A program made the translations under genes and the position numbers. A DNA stretch of 64,000 nt from NCBI GenBank assembly GCA_958295905.1, contig OY282382.1:5328910-5392909 (forward strand), written 5' to 3'. Numbering within the stretch: the first letter of the stretch is position 1; every line of letters starts with the position of its first letter. The stretch comes from an uncultured Vicinamibacterales bacterium (GTDB lineage Bacteria; Acidobacteriota; Vicinamibacteria; Vicinamibacterales; UBA8438). The notes under the pieces are model-generated. The model saw nothing but the letters and a program-made list of their open reading frames with translations. It did not search any database and was not told where the DNA came from. This document shows, piece by piece, positions 36,055 to 45,781 of the stretch.

Positions 36055-36294
36055 ATGGCGACCTGGGAGGCCTGTCCGGCGGTGGAACGCAACCCCCGCA
36101 AGATCAGTGGAGCCTGGGCGTTCAGCGGGACGAGAGTGCCGGTGTACGCCCTCTTCGAAAACCTGGAGAGCGGCGCCACCGTGAAACAGTTCCTGGAATG
36201 GTATCCCGAGGTGAAGGCGTGGCAGGTAGCCGCCGTTCTCAAGCAAGAAGCGGAGTATTTCAAGGCACCTGACCATCATGAAGATCCTGTTTGA
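36055..36294 (+). CDS. DUF433 domain-containing antitoxin-like protein
   Basis: 79 aa; PRKISGAWAFSGTRVPVYALFENLESGATVKQFLEWYPEV; overlaps downstream DUF5615-like gene. Confidence 0.83.
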   Translation: MATWEACPAVERNPRKISGAWAFSGTRVPVYALFENLESGATVKQFLEWYPEVKAWQVAAVLKQEAEYFKAPDHHEDPV

Positions 36295-36595
36295 CCATGG
36301 CACCCCGGCGCCCCTCCGAAACCATCTCCGGGAACATTCGGTGGACAGATCGTCGGAGAAGGGGTGGGAATTGCTCGAAAACGGAGAATTGATCCGCAAG
36401 GCCGAAGAAGAAGGGTACGAGGTCATCGTGACCACGGACCAGAGCATGCGGTACCAACAGAATCTCGCCGGACGGGACTTGGCAATTGTCGTACTGCTAT
36501 CCACGGCATGGCCCAGAGTGCGAGATCGGACGGAAGACATCCGAACAGCCATTGAGGAAGTACGTTCTGGAGAACTACGAGAAGTCCCGATCTGA
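36278..36595 (+). CDS. DUF5615 PIN-like toxin-family protein
   Basis: MKILFDHGTPAPLRNHLREH...AEEEGYEVIVTTDQSMRYQQNLAGRDLAIVVL. Confidence 0.85.
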   Translation: MKILFDHGTPAPLRNHLREHSVDRSSEKGWELLENGELIRKAEEEGYEVIVTTDQSMRYQQNLAGRDLAIVVLLSTAWPRVRDRTEDIRTAIEEVRSGELREVPI

Positions 36596-36649
36596 GAGTC
36601 GAAGGCGGCGACAAGACGATCGGATTCGCCGGATGCAACGCACCGGCGT

Positions 36650-37143
36650 CGCGACCCATGCAGGAGGCGGCGGCGGACACGTTCGCCTCCGAGCTCCTCG
36701 CCATGGGCCGCCCAAGGCACGCGAGCCGTCCCACGGTGCCACGCGCGGTAATGACCGTTGTTCGAGGAGGCAACACACTTGTCGCGCTGTTGTCAACACC
36801 TGCTTGTGTGATGGTCCGCTCCGTCTTTACCGCGAACACGTCGCGCGGCACGGGCGCGTCCCGCGCGGTGTTACCACGGGATGTCTCCATTCCAGAAGCG
36901 AGCCACCGATGTGCTGCGTGGCGTGCCACCATTGAGAAGTTCCACCGCCTCGTCCAGAGCGCCAACCTTCCAACCCTCAGGTATCGAGCCCAGTTCGGAG
37001 TCGACCAACCGGTCGGGGAACAGATCGGCAACGTCCTTCGGCAGCCCGGTGCCGCGGCCTTCCGTCTTGGCCCGCACTGGGTCGCAATCGACGAACCAGG
37101 ACTTGAACAGCGTCTGCGCCATCGCCTCAAGCGTCGCGTGCAT
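36650..37143 (-). pseudogene. Type I restriction-modification specificity subunit (HsdS) relic, frameshifted and truncated
   Basis: [24 protein letters not shown]...[44 protein letters not shown] then, in another frame, VFAVKTERTITQAGVDNSATSVLPPRTTVITARGTVGRLACLGRPMA. Confidence 0.82.
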
Positions 37144-37227
37144 CCGCCGGCCGGGTCGGCGTGCCCGGCGGGAGCCGCATTCCGGTCAAGCGTCCGCGAC
37201 CGGGCCGGACGGGTCGCGCCGCAGCGG

Positions 37228-38715
37228 CTACAGGTCCATCACCGCGTCGATGTCCGGGTCGAGGGCGGGAGGGGGCGAGGCCAGCGAGATTCCGAAGAAC
37301 AGGGTCATGGAGAGCAGCAGGGCGACGAACCCGCCGTTGATGCCCCAGGGCATGGCGACCCCGAACAGCTCGATGCCGAAGTTGACGAGCAGGCTCGCGG
37401 CGATGGCGGTGTTGGCGGCGCCGGCGGTGGCCCGCTTCCAGTTGAACCCGATGGCCACCGCGGGCACGAGGGCGGCGGCGAACGTGCCCCACCCGAAGGC
37501 GCCGAGCAGCGCCACGAGGTCCTGGCGCGAATAGAGGACGAAGAGGGCCGACCCGACCGCGAGCCCCACCGTGGCCGCGCGCGCCCAGAACAGTTCGTTC
37601 GCCAGCGGCCGGCCGGACAGCGCCCGCGGAATGTCGTGCACGACGGCCGCGGCGCCGAGATTGAGGAAGCTGTCGGCGGTGGACATGATGGCCGCGAACA
37701 GGCCCGCGAAGACCACCCCCGCGAGCATCGGGCCGGCGTGGAACTGCAGGAACTGCGGGGCCGCCTCGTCGGGGTTGGCCAGTTCGGGGTGGCCGCCCTG
37801 GATGACGAGGGCCCGCATCGCCAGCCCGATGCTGAGCCACAGCAGCGAGCAGACGGCGTAGCCCACCGCGCTCACCGGCAGGCTGCGGCGGGCGTCCTCG
37901 ACCCGGCGGTTCATCATCAGCTTGGTGATCACGTGGGGCTGGCCGGCCCCGCCGAGGGTGAACACGACCAGCCACGACAGGGAGCCGATCATGCCCAGCG
38001 TGCCCCAGGGGCTGATGGCCTCGGGGTCGTCGGCGACCAGCGTCGTCACGAGGCCGCCCAGCCCGCCGTCGACCGCGGCGAGGGCCGCGGCGAACACGAA
38101 CACGGCGGCGACGATCATTATCGCGCCCTGCACGAGGTCGGTGTAGACCGACGCCAGGATGCCCCCGGTGACGCAGTAGAACACCAGGACCGCGCAGGCG
38201 ACGACCATGCAGGTGACGATGGACACCTCGGGGATGAAAGACACGTTGTTCAGGATGTCGCGCAGCACCGTGGCCATCGCGAGGATCTGGGTCCCCAGAT
38301 AGCCGACCACCCCGAGCAGAATGGCGACGGCCGTCAGCAGGCGGGCGAGCTCGCTGCGGTAGCGCGCGGCCACCGCATCGGGGAGCGAGATGGTGTCGCG
38401 CAGCTCGGCCACCATGCGCAGGCGCTTGGCCAGCAGGTAGTACACGCTGCAGAACGCCAGCGGGCTGACCACCGTCATCCACGCCGAGCTCAGCCCCATG
38501 CGATAGACGAGTCCGGGGCCGCCCACGAAGCCGAACCCGCTCATGACGCTCGAGAACACCGCGAGGCCGGTGACCATGACGCCGAGATCGCGCCCCGCCA
38601 TGAAGAAGTCGCGGGTGGAGTTGGTGCGGCGCAGGGCCCACACCCCGACCCCGACGCACGCGGCCAGATAGGCGGCGACGAAGGCGAGCACGACGAGGGC
38701 GCGCGAGTCATCCAT
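37228..38715 (-). CDS. Sodium:solute symporter family protein
   Basis: 495 aa, ~13 TM; GFGFVGGPGLVYRMGLSSAWM, SFLNLGAAAVVHDI. Confidence 0.88.
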   Translation of the reverse strand: MDDSRALVVLAFVAAYLAACVGVGVWALRRTNSTRDFFMAGRDLGVMVTGLAVFSSVMSGFGFVGGPGLVYRMGLSSAWMTVVSPLAFCSVYYLLAKRLRMVAELRDTISLPDAVAARYRSELARLLTAVAILLGVVGYLGTQILAMATVLRDILNNVSFIPEVSIVTCMVVACAVLVFYCVTGGILASVYTDLVQGAIMIVAAVFVFAAALAAVDGGLGGLVTTLVADDPEAISPWGTLGMIGSLSWLVVFTLGGAGQPHVITKLMMNRRVEDARRSLPVSAVGYAVCSLLWLSIGLAMRALVIQGGHPELANPDEAAPQFLQFHAGPMLAGVVFAGLFAAIMSTADSFLNLGAAAVVHDIPRALSGRPLANELFWARAATVGLAVGSALFVLYSRQDLVALLGAFGWGTFAAALVPAVAIGFNWKRATAGAANTAIAASLLVNFGIELFGVAMPWGINGGFVALLLSMTLFFGISLASPPPALDPDIDAVMDL

Positions 38716-38721
38716 CGGGAA

Positions 38722-39507
38722 TCAGCCGGCGGGCAAGTGCGCCGGCCCTCCTGCGGAGGCGGTCGGACCGAGGGCGGCGCCGCACGGCGGCTCCGGCGCC
38801 GGGAGCCTGCGCCGCCGCACCGCGCCGACGCCCGGAGGGGCGGTCGGGCGGCGGGCCGAGCGCCCCGGCGACGCGTGCCGGGCCCGGTGTCTGCGCCGTT
38901 GAACCGCCCCGCCGCCGGGAGGATGGGTCGGGCGGCGGGCCGAGCCGTCGGGCGGTGCGTTCCGGGCGAGGATCCCGCGGAAGCGTTCCAGGTCCTGCGG
39001 GGTCACGATTTCGCGCTCGAACAGCAGGACGTACAGACCGACGACGAGGAACTGGGCCGGCCAGAATGCGTAGAGGAACCAGGCGGTGGGGACCGGCAGG
39101 GCGAGGAACGACGCGTCCGGGTCGGCGAGGTAGCCGCGGTACGAGACCACCATCATCGTGACGATCAGCCCGAGCACGAGCCCGCCCGCGGCCAGCCGCG
39201 CCCGCACCCGGCCGCGCCGGACCCCGAGGGCCAGGCACCCCACGACGAGGGCGAGCTGCAGGATGGCGAAGGCCCAGGCGAGGACCAGAACCGGCCCGTG
39301 CCGCCGGGGGCCCGACCCGCCGTGGTCCATCGAGGGGAACCGCGCGTGGGTGGCGCCGGAGGCGGACACCGCGCCGGCGCTCCCGTCCGGACCCGGCCCG
39401 TCCCCGGACGCGGCGGGCTCCACCGCGACCGCGAGGACCAGGGTCAGGCACAGGGCCAGCAGGAGGCCGAACAGGACGATCGGCAGCCGCGACGACGGTT
39501 CGGGCAT
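38722..39507 (-). CDS. Membrane protein of unknown function, with repetitive C-terminal tail
   Basis: 4 hydrophobic segments; C-terminal GSARRPTHPPGGGAVQRRR and RSARRPTAPPGVGAVRRRR repeated; lies next to the symporter. Confidence 0.6.
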   Translation of the reverse strand: MPEPSSRLPIVLFGLLLALCLTLVLAVAVEPAASGDGPGPDGSAGAVSASGATHARFPSMDHGGSGPRRHGPVLVLAWAFAILQLALVVGCLALGVRRGRVRARLAAGGLVLGLIVTMMVVSYRGYLADPDASFLALPVPTAWFLYAFWPAQFLVVGLYVLLFEREIVTPQDLERFRGILARNAPPDGSARRPTHPPGGGAVQRRRHRARHASPGRSARRPTAPPGVGAVRRRRLPAPEPPCGAALGPTASAGGPAHLPAG

Positions 39508-39660
39508 ATCGCCCGAAGTGTACCCCGACCGCCGGCGGCGTAACGGCCCGTGGGGCAAACTCGGCGGCGCGCCGGAACGGGCCGGCGGTGGCGCGGAAAC
39601 GGCTCGGATCGGCCAAATTTCGGCGATTTCGACCGTTGCACGACACGTTCTTGGACCCAG

Positions 39661-40010
39661 TACGGCCCCCGGCCGGATACAGCACAACTTCCGCCACGGA
39701 CTGGCAGGGTGGATCGCCCCGCCCTGCGACCTGCCCTCCGGTTGGTCGATATCCAACAACACACGCCCCGGCCGACCGCGGCGTAAACGGACCTCCTGTG
39801 ACTACGGCCCCCGCCGGATACAGCACAACTTCCGCCACGGACTGGCAGGGTGGATCGCCCCGCCCTGCGACCTGCCCTCCGGTTGGTCGATATCCAACAA
39901 CACACGTCCGGCCGACCGCGGCGTAAGTGGACCTCCTGCGACCTGCCCTCCGGTTGGCGACATACGTGCCGGCCGCCGGCGGCGTAGCGGCCTCCTGCGA
40001 CCGCCCGGCA
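39661..40010. repeat. Tandem repeat (141-bp period, two full copies plus decayed partial copies)
   Basis: ggatacagcacaacttccgccacggactggcagggtggatcgccccgccctgcgacctgccctccggttggtcgatatccaacaacacacg at ~39675 and ~39816; cctgccctccggttgg again at ~39941. Confidence 0.93.
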
Positions 40011-40069
40011 GCCGCAGGGCGCCGGGGTGTGCCCCGCGCCGCCGGCGGGGGTAGAATCGTGGCAGCGCC

Positions 40070-41395
40070 ATGGTGAACATGAGACGACGACCGGCGATGG
40101 GCTGGCGATGCGCGGCGGCGGCGGGGCTTCTGGCGCTGCTGGCCGCGAACGGGGCGATCGGGCAGCGCGGCGGCGTGTTCCGCGAGTCGCGCGACCACCC
40201 CGCCATCCGATACACGGACGGGCCGCGGAACGACGCCGTCACCGCGCTGAACCGGGCCCTGCAGTCCGGCCGCGTCGAGCTGGCGTTCGAGCCGACGAGC
40301 GGCTATCTGCGGTCTCTGCTCGACGCCCTCGACGTGCCGGTCGAGTCGCAGGTGACGGTCTTCTCCGAGACCAGCTTCCAGGCGCGCTGGGTGACCCCCG
40401 AGAGCCCGCGCGCGATCTACTTCAACGATACCGTCGCGGTGGGTTGGGTGCGGGGGGCCGACGTGCTCGAGATCGCGTCGCTCGATCCGACGCAGGGGGT
40501 CGGGTTCTACTCGCTGGACCAGCAACCGGCCGACCGCCCCGAGCTGCGGCGGAACGAGCAGTGTCTGGCCTGCCACCTCTCGTGGGACACCCTGGGGGTC
40601 CCGGGGCTGATGACCCTCAACACCCTACCCCTGCCGGACGACCCGAACGCCTACGCCGTCGGCTGGGTGACCGACCACCGCAGCCCCCTGGAGGACCGCT
40701 GGGGAAGCTGGTACGTGACCGGCGCGCCGCCGGCGCTGCGCCACCTGGGGAACCGCACCGAGCCGTTCGAGTACATACCCGGCGGCGGCGATCCGGCGCC
40801 GGTGCTCGACACCCTGGACGGCGTCGTCGATCTCGACGGCTATCCCACCCCGTACAGCGACCTCGTGGCCCTGCTGACGCTCGAGCACCGCAACCACATG
40901 ACCAACCTCCTGGTGCGGCTGGGCTGGCAGGCCCGCGTCGAGGACCACCCGACCGCGGCGGGGAGACGGCCGGCCCGCGGCCGGGACGGCCGGGACGGCC
41001 CCACCCTGGAGGACACCGCGGTCGAGGTCGTCGACTACCTGCTGTTCGTGGACGAGGCGCCGCTGCCCCCCGGCGTCGTCAGCACGTCGGGCTTCGCCGA
41101 GGCGTACTCGTCCCAGGGCCCGTTCGACGGCCGGGGGCGCTCGCTCCACCAGCTCGACCTCGACGGGCGGCTGCTGCGGTACCCGTGCAGCCCCCTCGTC
41201 TACGCGGGCGCCTTCGACGCCCTGCCGGCGCGCGCTCTCGACGCCGTGTATCGGCGGATGTGGGCGGTGCTGTCGGGGGCCGCGGCCGAGCCGCGCTACG
41301 AACGCCTGTCCCGCGCCGACCGCATCGCCGTCGTGGAGATCCTGCGCGACACCAAGCCGAATCTGCCCGACTTTTTCCAGGGCGGGATCCGCTGA
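40070..41395 (+). CDS. Secreted single-CxxCH (putative monoheme c-type) protein of unknown function
   Basis: 441 aa, signal peptide, RRNEQCLACHLSWDTLGVPGLM. Confidence 0.72.
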   Translation: MVNMRRRPAMGWRCAAAAGLLALLAANGAIGQRGGVFRESRDHPAIRYTDGPRNDAVTALNRALQSGRVELAFEPTSGYLRSLLDALDVPVESQVTVFSETSFQARWVTPESPRAIYFNDTVAVGWVRGADVLEIASLDPTQGVGFYSLDQQPADRPELRRNEQCLACHLSWDTLGVPGLMTLNTLPLPDDPNAYAVGWVTDHRSPLEDRWGSWYVTGAPPALRHLGNRTEPFEYIPGGGDPAPVLDTLDGVVDLDGYPTPYSDLVALLTLEHRNHMTNLLVRLGWQARVEDHPTAAGRRPARGRDGRDGPTLEDTAVEVVDYLLFVDEAPLPPGVVSTSGFAEAYSSQGPFDGRGRSLHQLDLDGRLLRYPCSPLVYAGAFDALPARALDAVYRRMWAVLSGAAAEPRYERLSRADRIAVVEILRDTKPNLPDFFQGGIR

Positions 41396-41542
41396 CACCA
41401 GGGCGGGGGTCCGCTGAGCCCGCCCGGCCAGCCGTGACGAAACCCCCGCTGCATTCGAGCGGCGGCGCAGCTCGCCTGACGGCGTTCGTTCGTCGGACTT
41501 CCTGCCGTCCGCGGTTGCGTGCCACCCCGGGAGCTCCGGGGC

Positions 41543-41775
41543 CTGCGCCGTAGAAGGTTCGCGCCAAGGGGAACGAGGGCAAGTTCGCGCCGGGGCTTGC
41601 GCCGTAGAAGGTTCGCACCAGGGGGGAACTTCCAACGCGATGGCAAGTTCGCGCCGGGGGCGTGCGCCGTAGAAGGTTCGCACCAGGGGGGAACTTCCAA
41701 CGCGATGGCAAGTTCGCGCCGGGGGCGTGCGCCGTGGAAGTTCGGCGCTTGGGCGGCACTTCCAACGCGACGGCA
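41543..41775. repeat. Tandem repeat array (~54-65 bp period, ~4 copies)
   Basis: gccgtagaaggttcgcaccaggggggaacttccaacgcgatggcaagttcgcgccgggggcgtgc repeated; starts near 41551, 41605, 41670, 41735. Confidence 0.92.
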
Positions 41776-41784
41776 AGACCGGGC

Positions 41785-42513
41785 TCACGCCCCCGTCAGA
41801 TCGATCTCGTTCGGCCCCGCGGCGATCTCGATCTCGCGCCCGCTGCGGTCGGGGCCGTGGATGACGGTGGCGGTGTAGCGGCCGGGGATGACGTCGGGCA
41901 CCGCGAAGCGGCCGTCCCGGTCGGCGACGACCGCGTAGGGCGTGTCGACGACCATGATGTCGGCGAACATCTCGGTGTGGGTGTTGCAGATCACCGAGTA
42001 CTCGTCGCCGATCTCGAACGTGTGCTCGTAGGTCGTCCCCATCATGGTGGCGATGTTGAAGATCGACTCGCCGTGGCTGTCCTTCACGTGCACCGTGTGC
42101 AGCTCGTCCTCGCTGTTGGTGAAGTCGATGGTCTGACCGGTCCGCACGAGGATGAACCCGGGCACGAACTGGCGGCCGATCTGGTCCATGATCGGCGTCT
42201 CGTTCGGCAGCGGCACCTCGATCTCGGCGTGCGGCTCGAGGAGCACGATGGACACCAGCATCCCCGCGGCGGGCCGGGCCTGGCCGGTGACCTGCGCGAG
42301 ACCGCCCGCGTCGGCGGCCGGAGCCGGCGCGGAAGAAGCGGCCGGGGCCGGCTCGATCGGCCGCTCACGCCCCGGCGGCGGACCGCCGGCGGGTGGCGGG
42401 CCGCCGCCGCAGGCGCCGAGCAGCAAGGAGGACAAGACATAGAGGGAAAGAGCGTCAGCGGCCCCGATCCGCCGATTCCCACCACCGAACATGCGGTAAG
42501 GTGACAGCAGCAT
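41785..42513 (-). CDS. Cupredoxin-like / carboxypeptidase-regulatory-like domain lipoprotein
   Basis: LLLGACGG lipobox; QTIDFTNSEDELHTVHVKDSHGESIFNIA, GDEYSVICNTHTEMFADIMVVDTPYAVVADRDGRFAVPDVIPGRYT. Confidence 0.72.
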   Translation of the reverse strand: MLLSPYRMFGGGNRRIGAADALSLYVLSSLLLGACGGGPPPAGGPPPGRERPIEPAPAASSAPAPAADAGGLAQVTGQARPAAGMLVSIVLLEPHAEIEVPLPNETPIMDQIGRQFVPGFILVRTGQTIDFTNSEDELHTVHVKDSHGESIFNIATMMGTTYEHTFEIGDEYSVICNTHTEMFADIMVVDTPYAVVADRDGRFAVPDVIPGRYTATVIHGPDRSGREIEIAAGPNEIDLTGA

Positions 42514-42756
42514 CAAGCCGGTGATCGTACCAGAAGTCCGGGCGTGCCGGGGCGTGCCGGCCTGGGTCCGCAGCAAGAGCGGAAGAGCGGTGCGCGGGGG
42601 CTGTTCGCGCCCCGGGGGCGGTGCGGGCGGGACGGGTGACGCAACCCGCGGAGAGAGTTGTGTGCGGCCTCGGCGCGGAATCGTGCCGGGCCCGGCCCGC
42701 GCCCCCGGACGGCCGGGCCGCCAGCCACCGAAGACAAGGATGCAGGGGAGACGACG

Positions 42757-43860
42757 ATGACCACATCGACCATGCGACGTTCCGCGGCATGCGACCATTC
42801 GCGGCGGACCTCTGGACGGGCCGTCGGCCGACCCCGCCCGGCCCCTCGCCGGCGCCGCGCCGGGTTGCCCGGCGGGCTGCTGGTGGCCGCCCTCGTCGCG
42901 GCTGCGGGCCTGCCCGCGGCCGGCCAGGAGCGGCCCACCTTGACCACCGAGGCCGACTTCCTGCGCGCGATGGAGGAGCTCTCGAACTGGGGCCGCTGGG
43001 GCGCCGACGACGGGCTCGGGGCCGCGAACTTCATCACCCCGGCCAAACGGAAGGCGGCGGCGGGGCTGGTCGCCGAGGGCATCAGCATCTCGCTCGCCCA
43101 CGACGTCATCGAGGAGGACGCGGTGGACGGCGGCACGTATCTCGAGCGCGAGGTGCTGCGGGTCAGCGACACCGGCGCCGCGGATCGATATCGGTACACC
43201 GGCACCTACCACGGCAGCATCCACAGCCATCTCGACTCGGTCGCCTGTCACGTGATGTTCGAGGGCCGGGGCTACAACGGCGTCAGCCGGGAACAGATCG
43301 AGACCTCGGGCGGCTGTCCGCAGGGCAGCATCCACGAGCTGCGGGACGGCATCATGACCCGCGGCATCCTGTTCGACGCCACCCTGCTGCCGGGCCGGGC
43401 CACCCCGGAAGGCTGGCTGGAGCCGGGCGAGGCCGTCACCTGGGCGGACCTCGAGAAGCTCGAGGAGATTCAGGGCGTGCGGGTCTCCGAAGGCGACGTC
43501 ATCCTGCTGTACACGGGGCGCTGGAAACGGCGGGCGGCCCTGGGTCCCTGGCCCACGTCCGAGGGGGTCGCCGGATACCAGGCCGACGTCGCCTACTTCA
43601 TCAAGGAACGCGGGGTGTCGTTCATCGGGCACGACATGTTCAACGACGTCTCGCCGCACGGGTTTCCCGAGCGGGTGGGCCTGCCGTTGCATCGGCTCGC
43701 GCTGGTGGCCCTCGGGGTGTCGATCTTCGACAACCTCGACTTCGAGCGGCTCGCCGAAGAGGCGCGGCGGCTGAACCGCTACGAGTTCCTGTTCACGGCG
43801 GCGCCGCTGCGCATCGAGCAGGGCATGGGGTCGCCGCTGAATCCTATCGCGACGTTCTGA
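42757..43860 (+). CDS. Cyclase family protein (kynurenine formamidase-like)
   Basis: WGRWGADDGLGAANFITPAKR, HSHLDSVACHVMFEGRGYNG, LRDGIMTRGILFDA. Confidence 0.85.
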   Translation: MTTSTMRRSAACDHSRRTSGRAVGRPRPAPRRRRAGLPGGLLVAALVAAAGLPAAGQERPTLTTEADFLRAMEELSNWGRWGADDGLGAANFITPAKRKAAAGLVAEGISISLAHDVIEEDAVDGGTYLEREVLRVSDTGAADRYRYTGTYHGSIHSHLDSVACHVMFEGRGYNGVSREQIETSGGCPQGSIHELRDGIMTRGILFDATLLPGRATPEGWLEPGEAVTWADLEKLEEIQGVRVSEGDVILLYTGRWKRRAALGPWPTSEGVAGYQADVAYFIKERGVSFIGHDMFNDVSPHGFPERVGLPLHRLALVALGVSIFDNLDFERLAEEARRLNRYEFLFTAAPLRIEQGMGSPLNPIATF

Positions 43861-44075
43861 CCCGGCCCGCGCGGCCCGACCGCGGGCGCGCCGGTTCACG
43901 GCGCCGCTGCGCATCGAGCAGGGCATGGGGCCGCCGCTGAATCCGGTTGCGACGTCTGACCCGGCCCGGCCGCGGGCGCGCCGGTTCACGGCGGCGCCGC
44001 TGCGCATCGGGCAGGGCATGGGGCCGCCGCTGAATCCGATTGCGACGTTCTGACCCGGTCCGGGCGGCCCGGCCG
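43791..44075 (+). repeat. Three tandem copies of the cyclase gene 3' end plus stop and spacer (~90-100 bp)
   Basis: (t)tcacggc(ggc)gccgctgcgcatcg(a/g)gcagggcatgggg(t/c)cgccgctgaatcc...gacgt(t)ctgacccgg three times. Confidence 0.95.
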
Positions 44076-44173
44076 CGGAACGCGCCGGTCGGGAGTGGGC
44101 GTATAATCACCGTCTGAACTCGCAACAGACGCGCGGCGACGCGCACATCGGGCGGTGGCGCCCGACGGGGAGG

Positions 44174-45364
44174 ATGCAGATGTCGATTCCGAAGAGAATC
44201 GTTCCGCTGGCGGCGGTCGCCGTGGTGGGGTTGGCGGCGGCCTGGGGCAGCGGCTGGGGCACCCTCGAAACGCCGGTGCAGGGGCAGGGGAAAGAGGCCC
44301 CCATGTTCGAAGTCGATCCGTTCTGGCCGCAGCCGCTGCCGAACCACTGGCTGCTGGGCTCGACGATCGGCGTCGACGTCGACACCCAGGACCACGTGTG
44401 GATCGTGCACCGGGCATCGACCCTCGCCCGCAACGAGATTCCCGCCATCTCCGACCCGCCGTTCGCCGACGACTGCTGCGCGCCGGCCCCGCCGGTGCTC
44501 GAGTTCGATGCCGACGGCAACCTCGTCGGCCACTGGGGCGGCCCCGGCGAAGGCTACGACTGGCCCTCGTCGAACCACGGCGTCACCGTCGACCACATGG
44601 ACAACGTCTGGGTCGGGGGCAACGGAGGCGGCGACTCGCACGCCCTGAAGTTCACCCGTGACGGACAGTTCCTGCTGCAGGTCGGGGTGGCCGGGCGCGC
44701 CCCCGACAGCATCAGCCTCGACAGCTTCGGCCGCATCGCCAAGATTTCGGTCGACGGCGACGCGAACGAGATCTACTTCGCCGACGGCTACGGCAACAAG
44801 CGGGTGGCGGTGGTCGACGCCGACACCGGCGCGGTCAAGCGTTTCTGGGGCGCGTACGGCAACGAGCCCGACGACGACCACGACGAGCGCTACGTGCCGG
44901 GCGGTCCGAACCTACAGCAGTTCATGAGCCCCGTGCACTGCGCCGAGGTGTCGAACAGCGGGCTGGTCTACGTGTGCGACCGCGCCCACGACCGCATCCA
45001 GGTGTTCCAGAAGGACGGCACGTTCGTCGACGAGATGCTGGTGATGCCCAACACCACGGGCTCCGGCGCGGCCTGGGACATCGACTTCTCGCACGACCCC
45101 GACCAAGCCTTCATCTATCTGGCCGACGGCGTGAACCAGCGCATCCACATCATCGACCGCGGGAACCTGGAGCACCTGACGAGCTTCGGGGACGGCGGGC
45201 GGCAGCCCGGGCAGTTCTTCGGGGCCCACAGCATCGCCACCGACTCGGCCGGCAACCTCTACACGACCGAGACCTACGAGGGCAAGCGGGTCCAGAAGTT
45301 CGTCTACAAGGGCATGGGCCCGGTGACGACGATGAACCAGGGCGTGGTGTGGCCGGCGAACTGA
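44174..45364 (+). CDS. NHL-repeat / beta-propeller secreted protein
   Basis: PPVLEFDADGNLVGHWGGPGEGYDWPSSNHGVTVDHMDNVWVGGNG, YFADGYGNKRVAVVDADTG, VYVCDRAHDRIQVFQKDG. Confidence 0.85.
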   Translation: MQMSIPKRIVPLAAVAVVGLAAAWGSGWGTLETPVQGQGKEAPMFEVDPFWPQPLPNHWLLGSTIGVDVDTQDHVWIVHRASTLARNEIPAISDPPFADDCCAPAPPVLEFDADGNLVGHWGGPGEGYDWPSSNHGVTVDHMDNVWVGGNGGGDSHALKFTRDGQFLLQVGVAGRAPDSISLDSFGRIAKISVDGDANEIYFADGYGNKRVAVVDADTGAVKRFWGAYGNEPDDDHDERYVPGGPNLQQFMSPVHCAEVSNSGLVYVCDRAHDRIQVFQKDGTFVDEMLVMPNTTGSGAAWDIDFSHDPDQAFIYLADGVNQRIHIIDRGNLEHLTSFGDGGRQPGQFFGAHSIATDSAGNLYTTETYEGKRVQKFVYKGMGPVTTMNQGVVWPAN

Positions 45365-45569
45365 GACAGCGGCCGGCGGCGCGGAACGGGCTGGCCGGCC
45401 GGAGAGCGGCGCCGCCGGGCGGCGGGTTCCGGCCGGCGGCCGTCTTCCGCAACCGGCGATGAAATCGGGGCGGCATCTCGTCGGGGATGCCGCCCCGCGA
45501 CGGAGGCCGCGGGGAATCGGCGGCGTGCCGGCGGCCCGCCCGGTCAGGCGCGCGCGCCGCGGAACGGCC

Positions 45570-45780
45570 CGGATTCTCTGGGGGATTAGCGGGGCGGCGG
45601 CGGAGCCGGCCAAGCGACCGACGGCGGGCGCATTGAACGCGCGAGGCGGTTGAGCCGGATTCCTGGGGAATTGACAGGGCGGCGGCGGAGCCGGCCAAGC
45701 GACCGACGGCGGGCGCATTTGAACGCGCGAGGCGGTCGATTCGAACTGAACGGGCGCGGCGCGGTTGATTCGAACAGAGG
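45570..45780. repeat. Intergenic tandem duplication (~80-90 bp x 2)
   Basis: ggcggcggcggagccggccaagcgaccgacggcgggcgcatt(t)gaacgcgcgaggcggt repeated. Confidence 0.9.
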
Positions 45781-45781
45781 G

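Noticed and set aside
36658-39543. 961-aa plus-strand ORF
   Set aside because: Antisense to HsdS relic, symporter and membrane protein; His/Arg/Gln-rich shadow translation.
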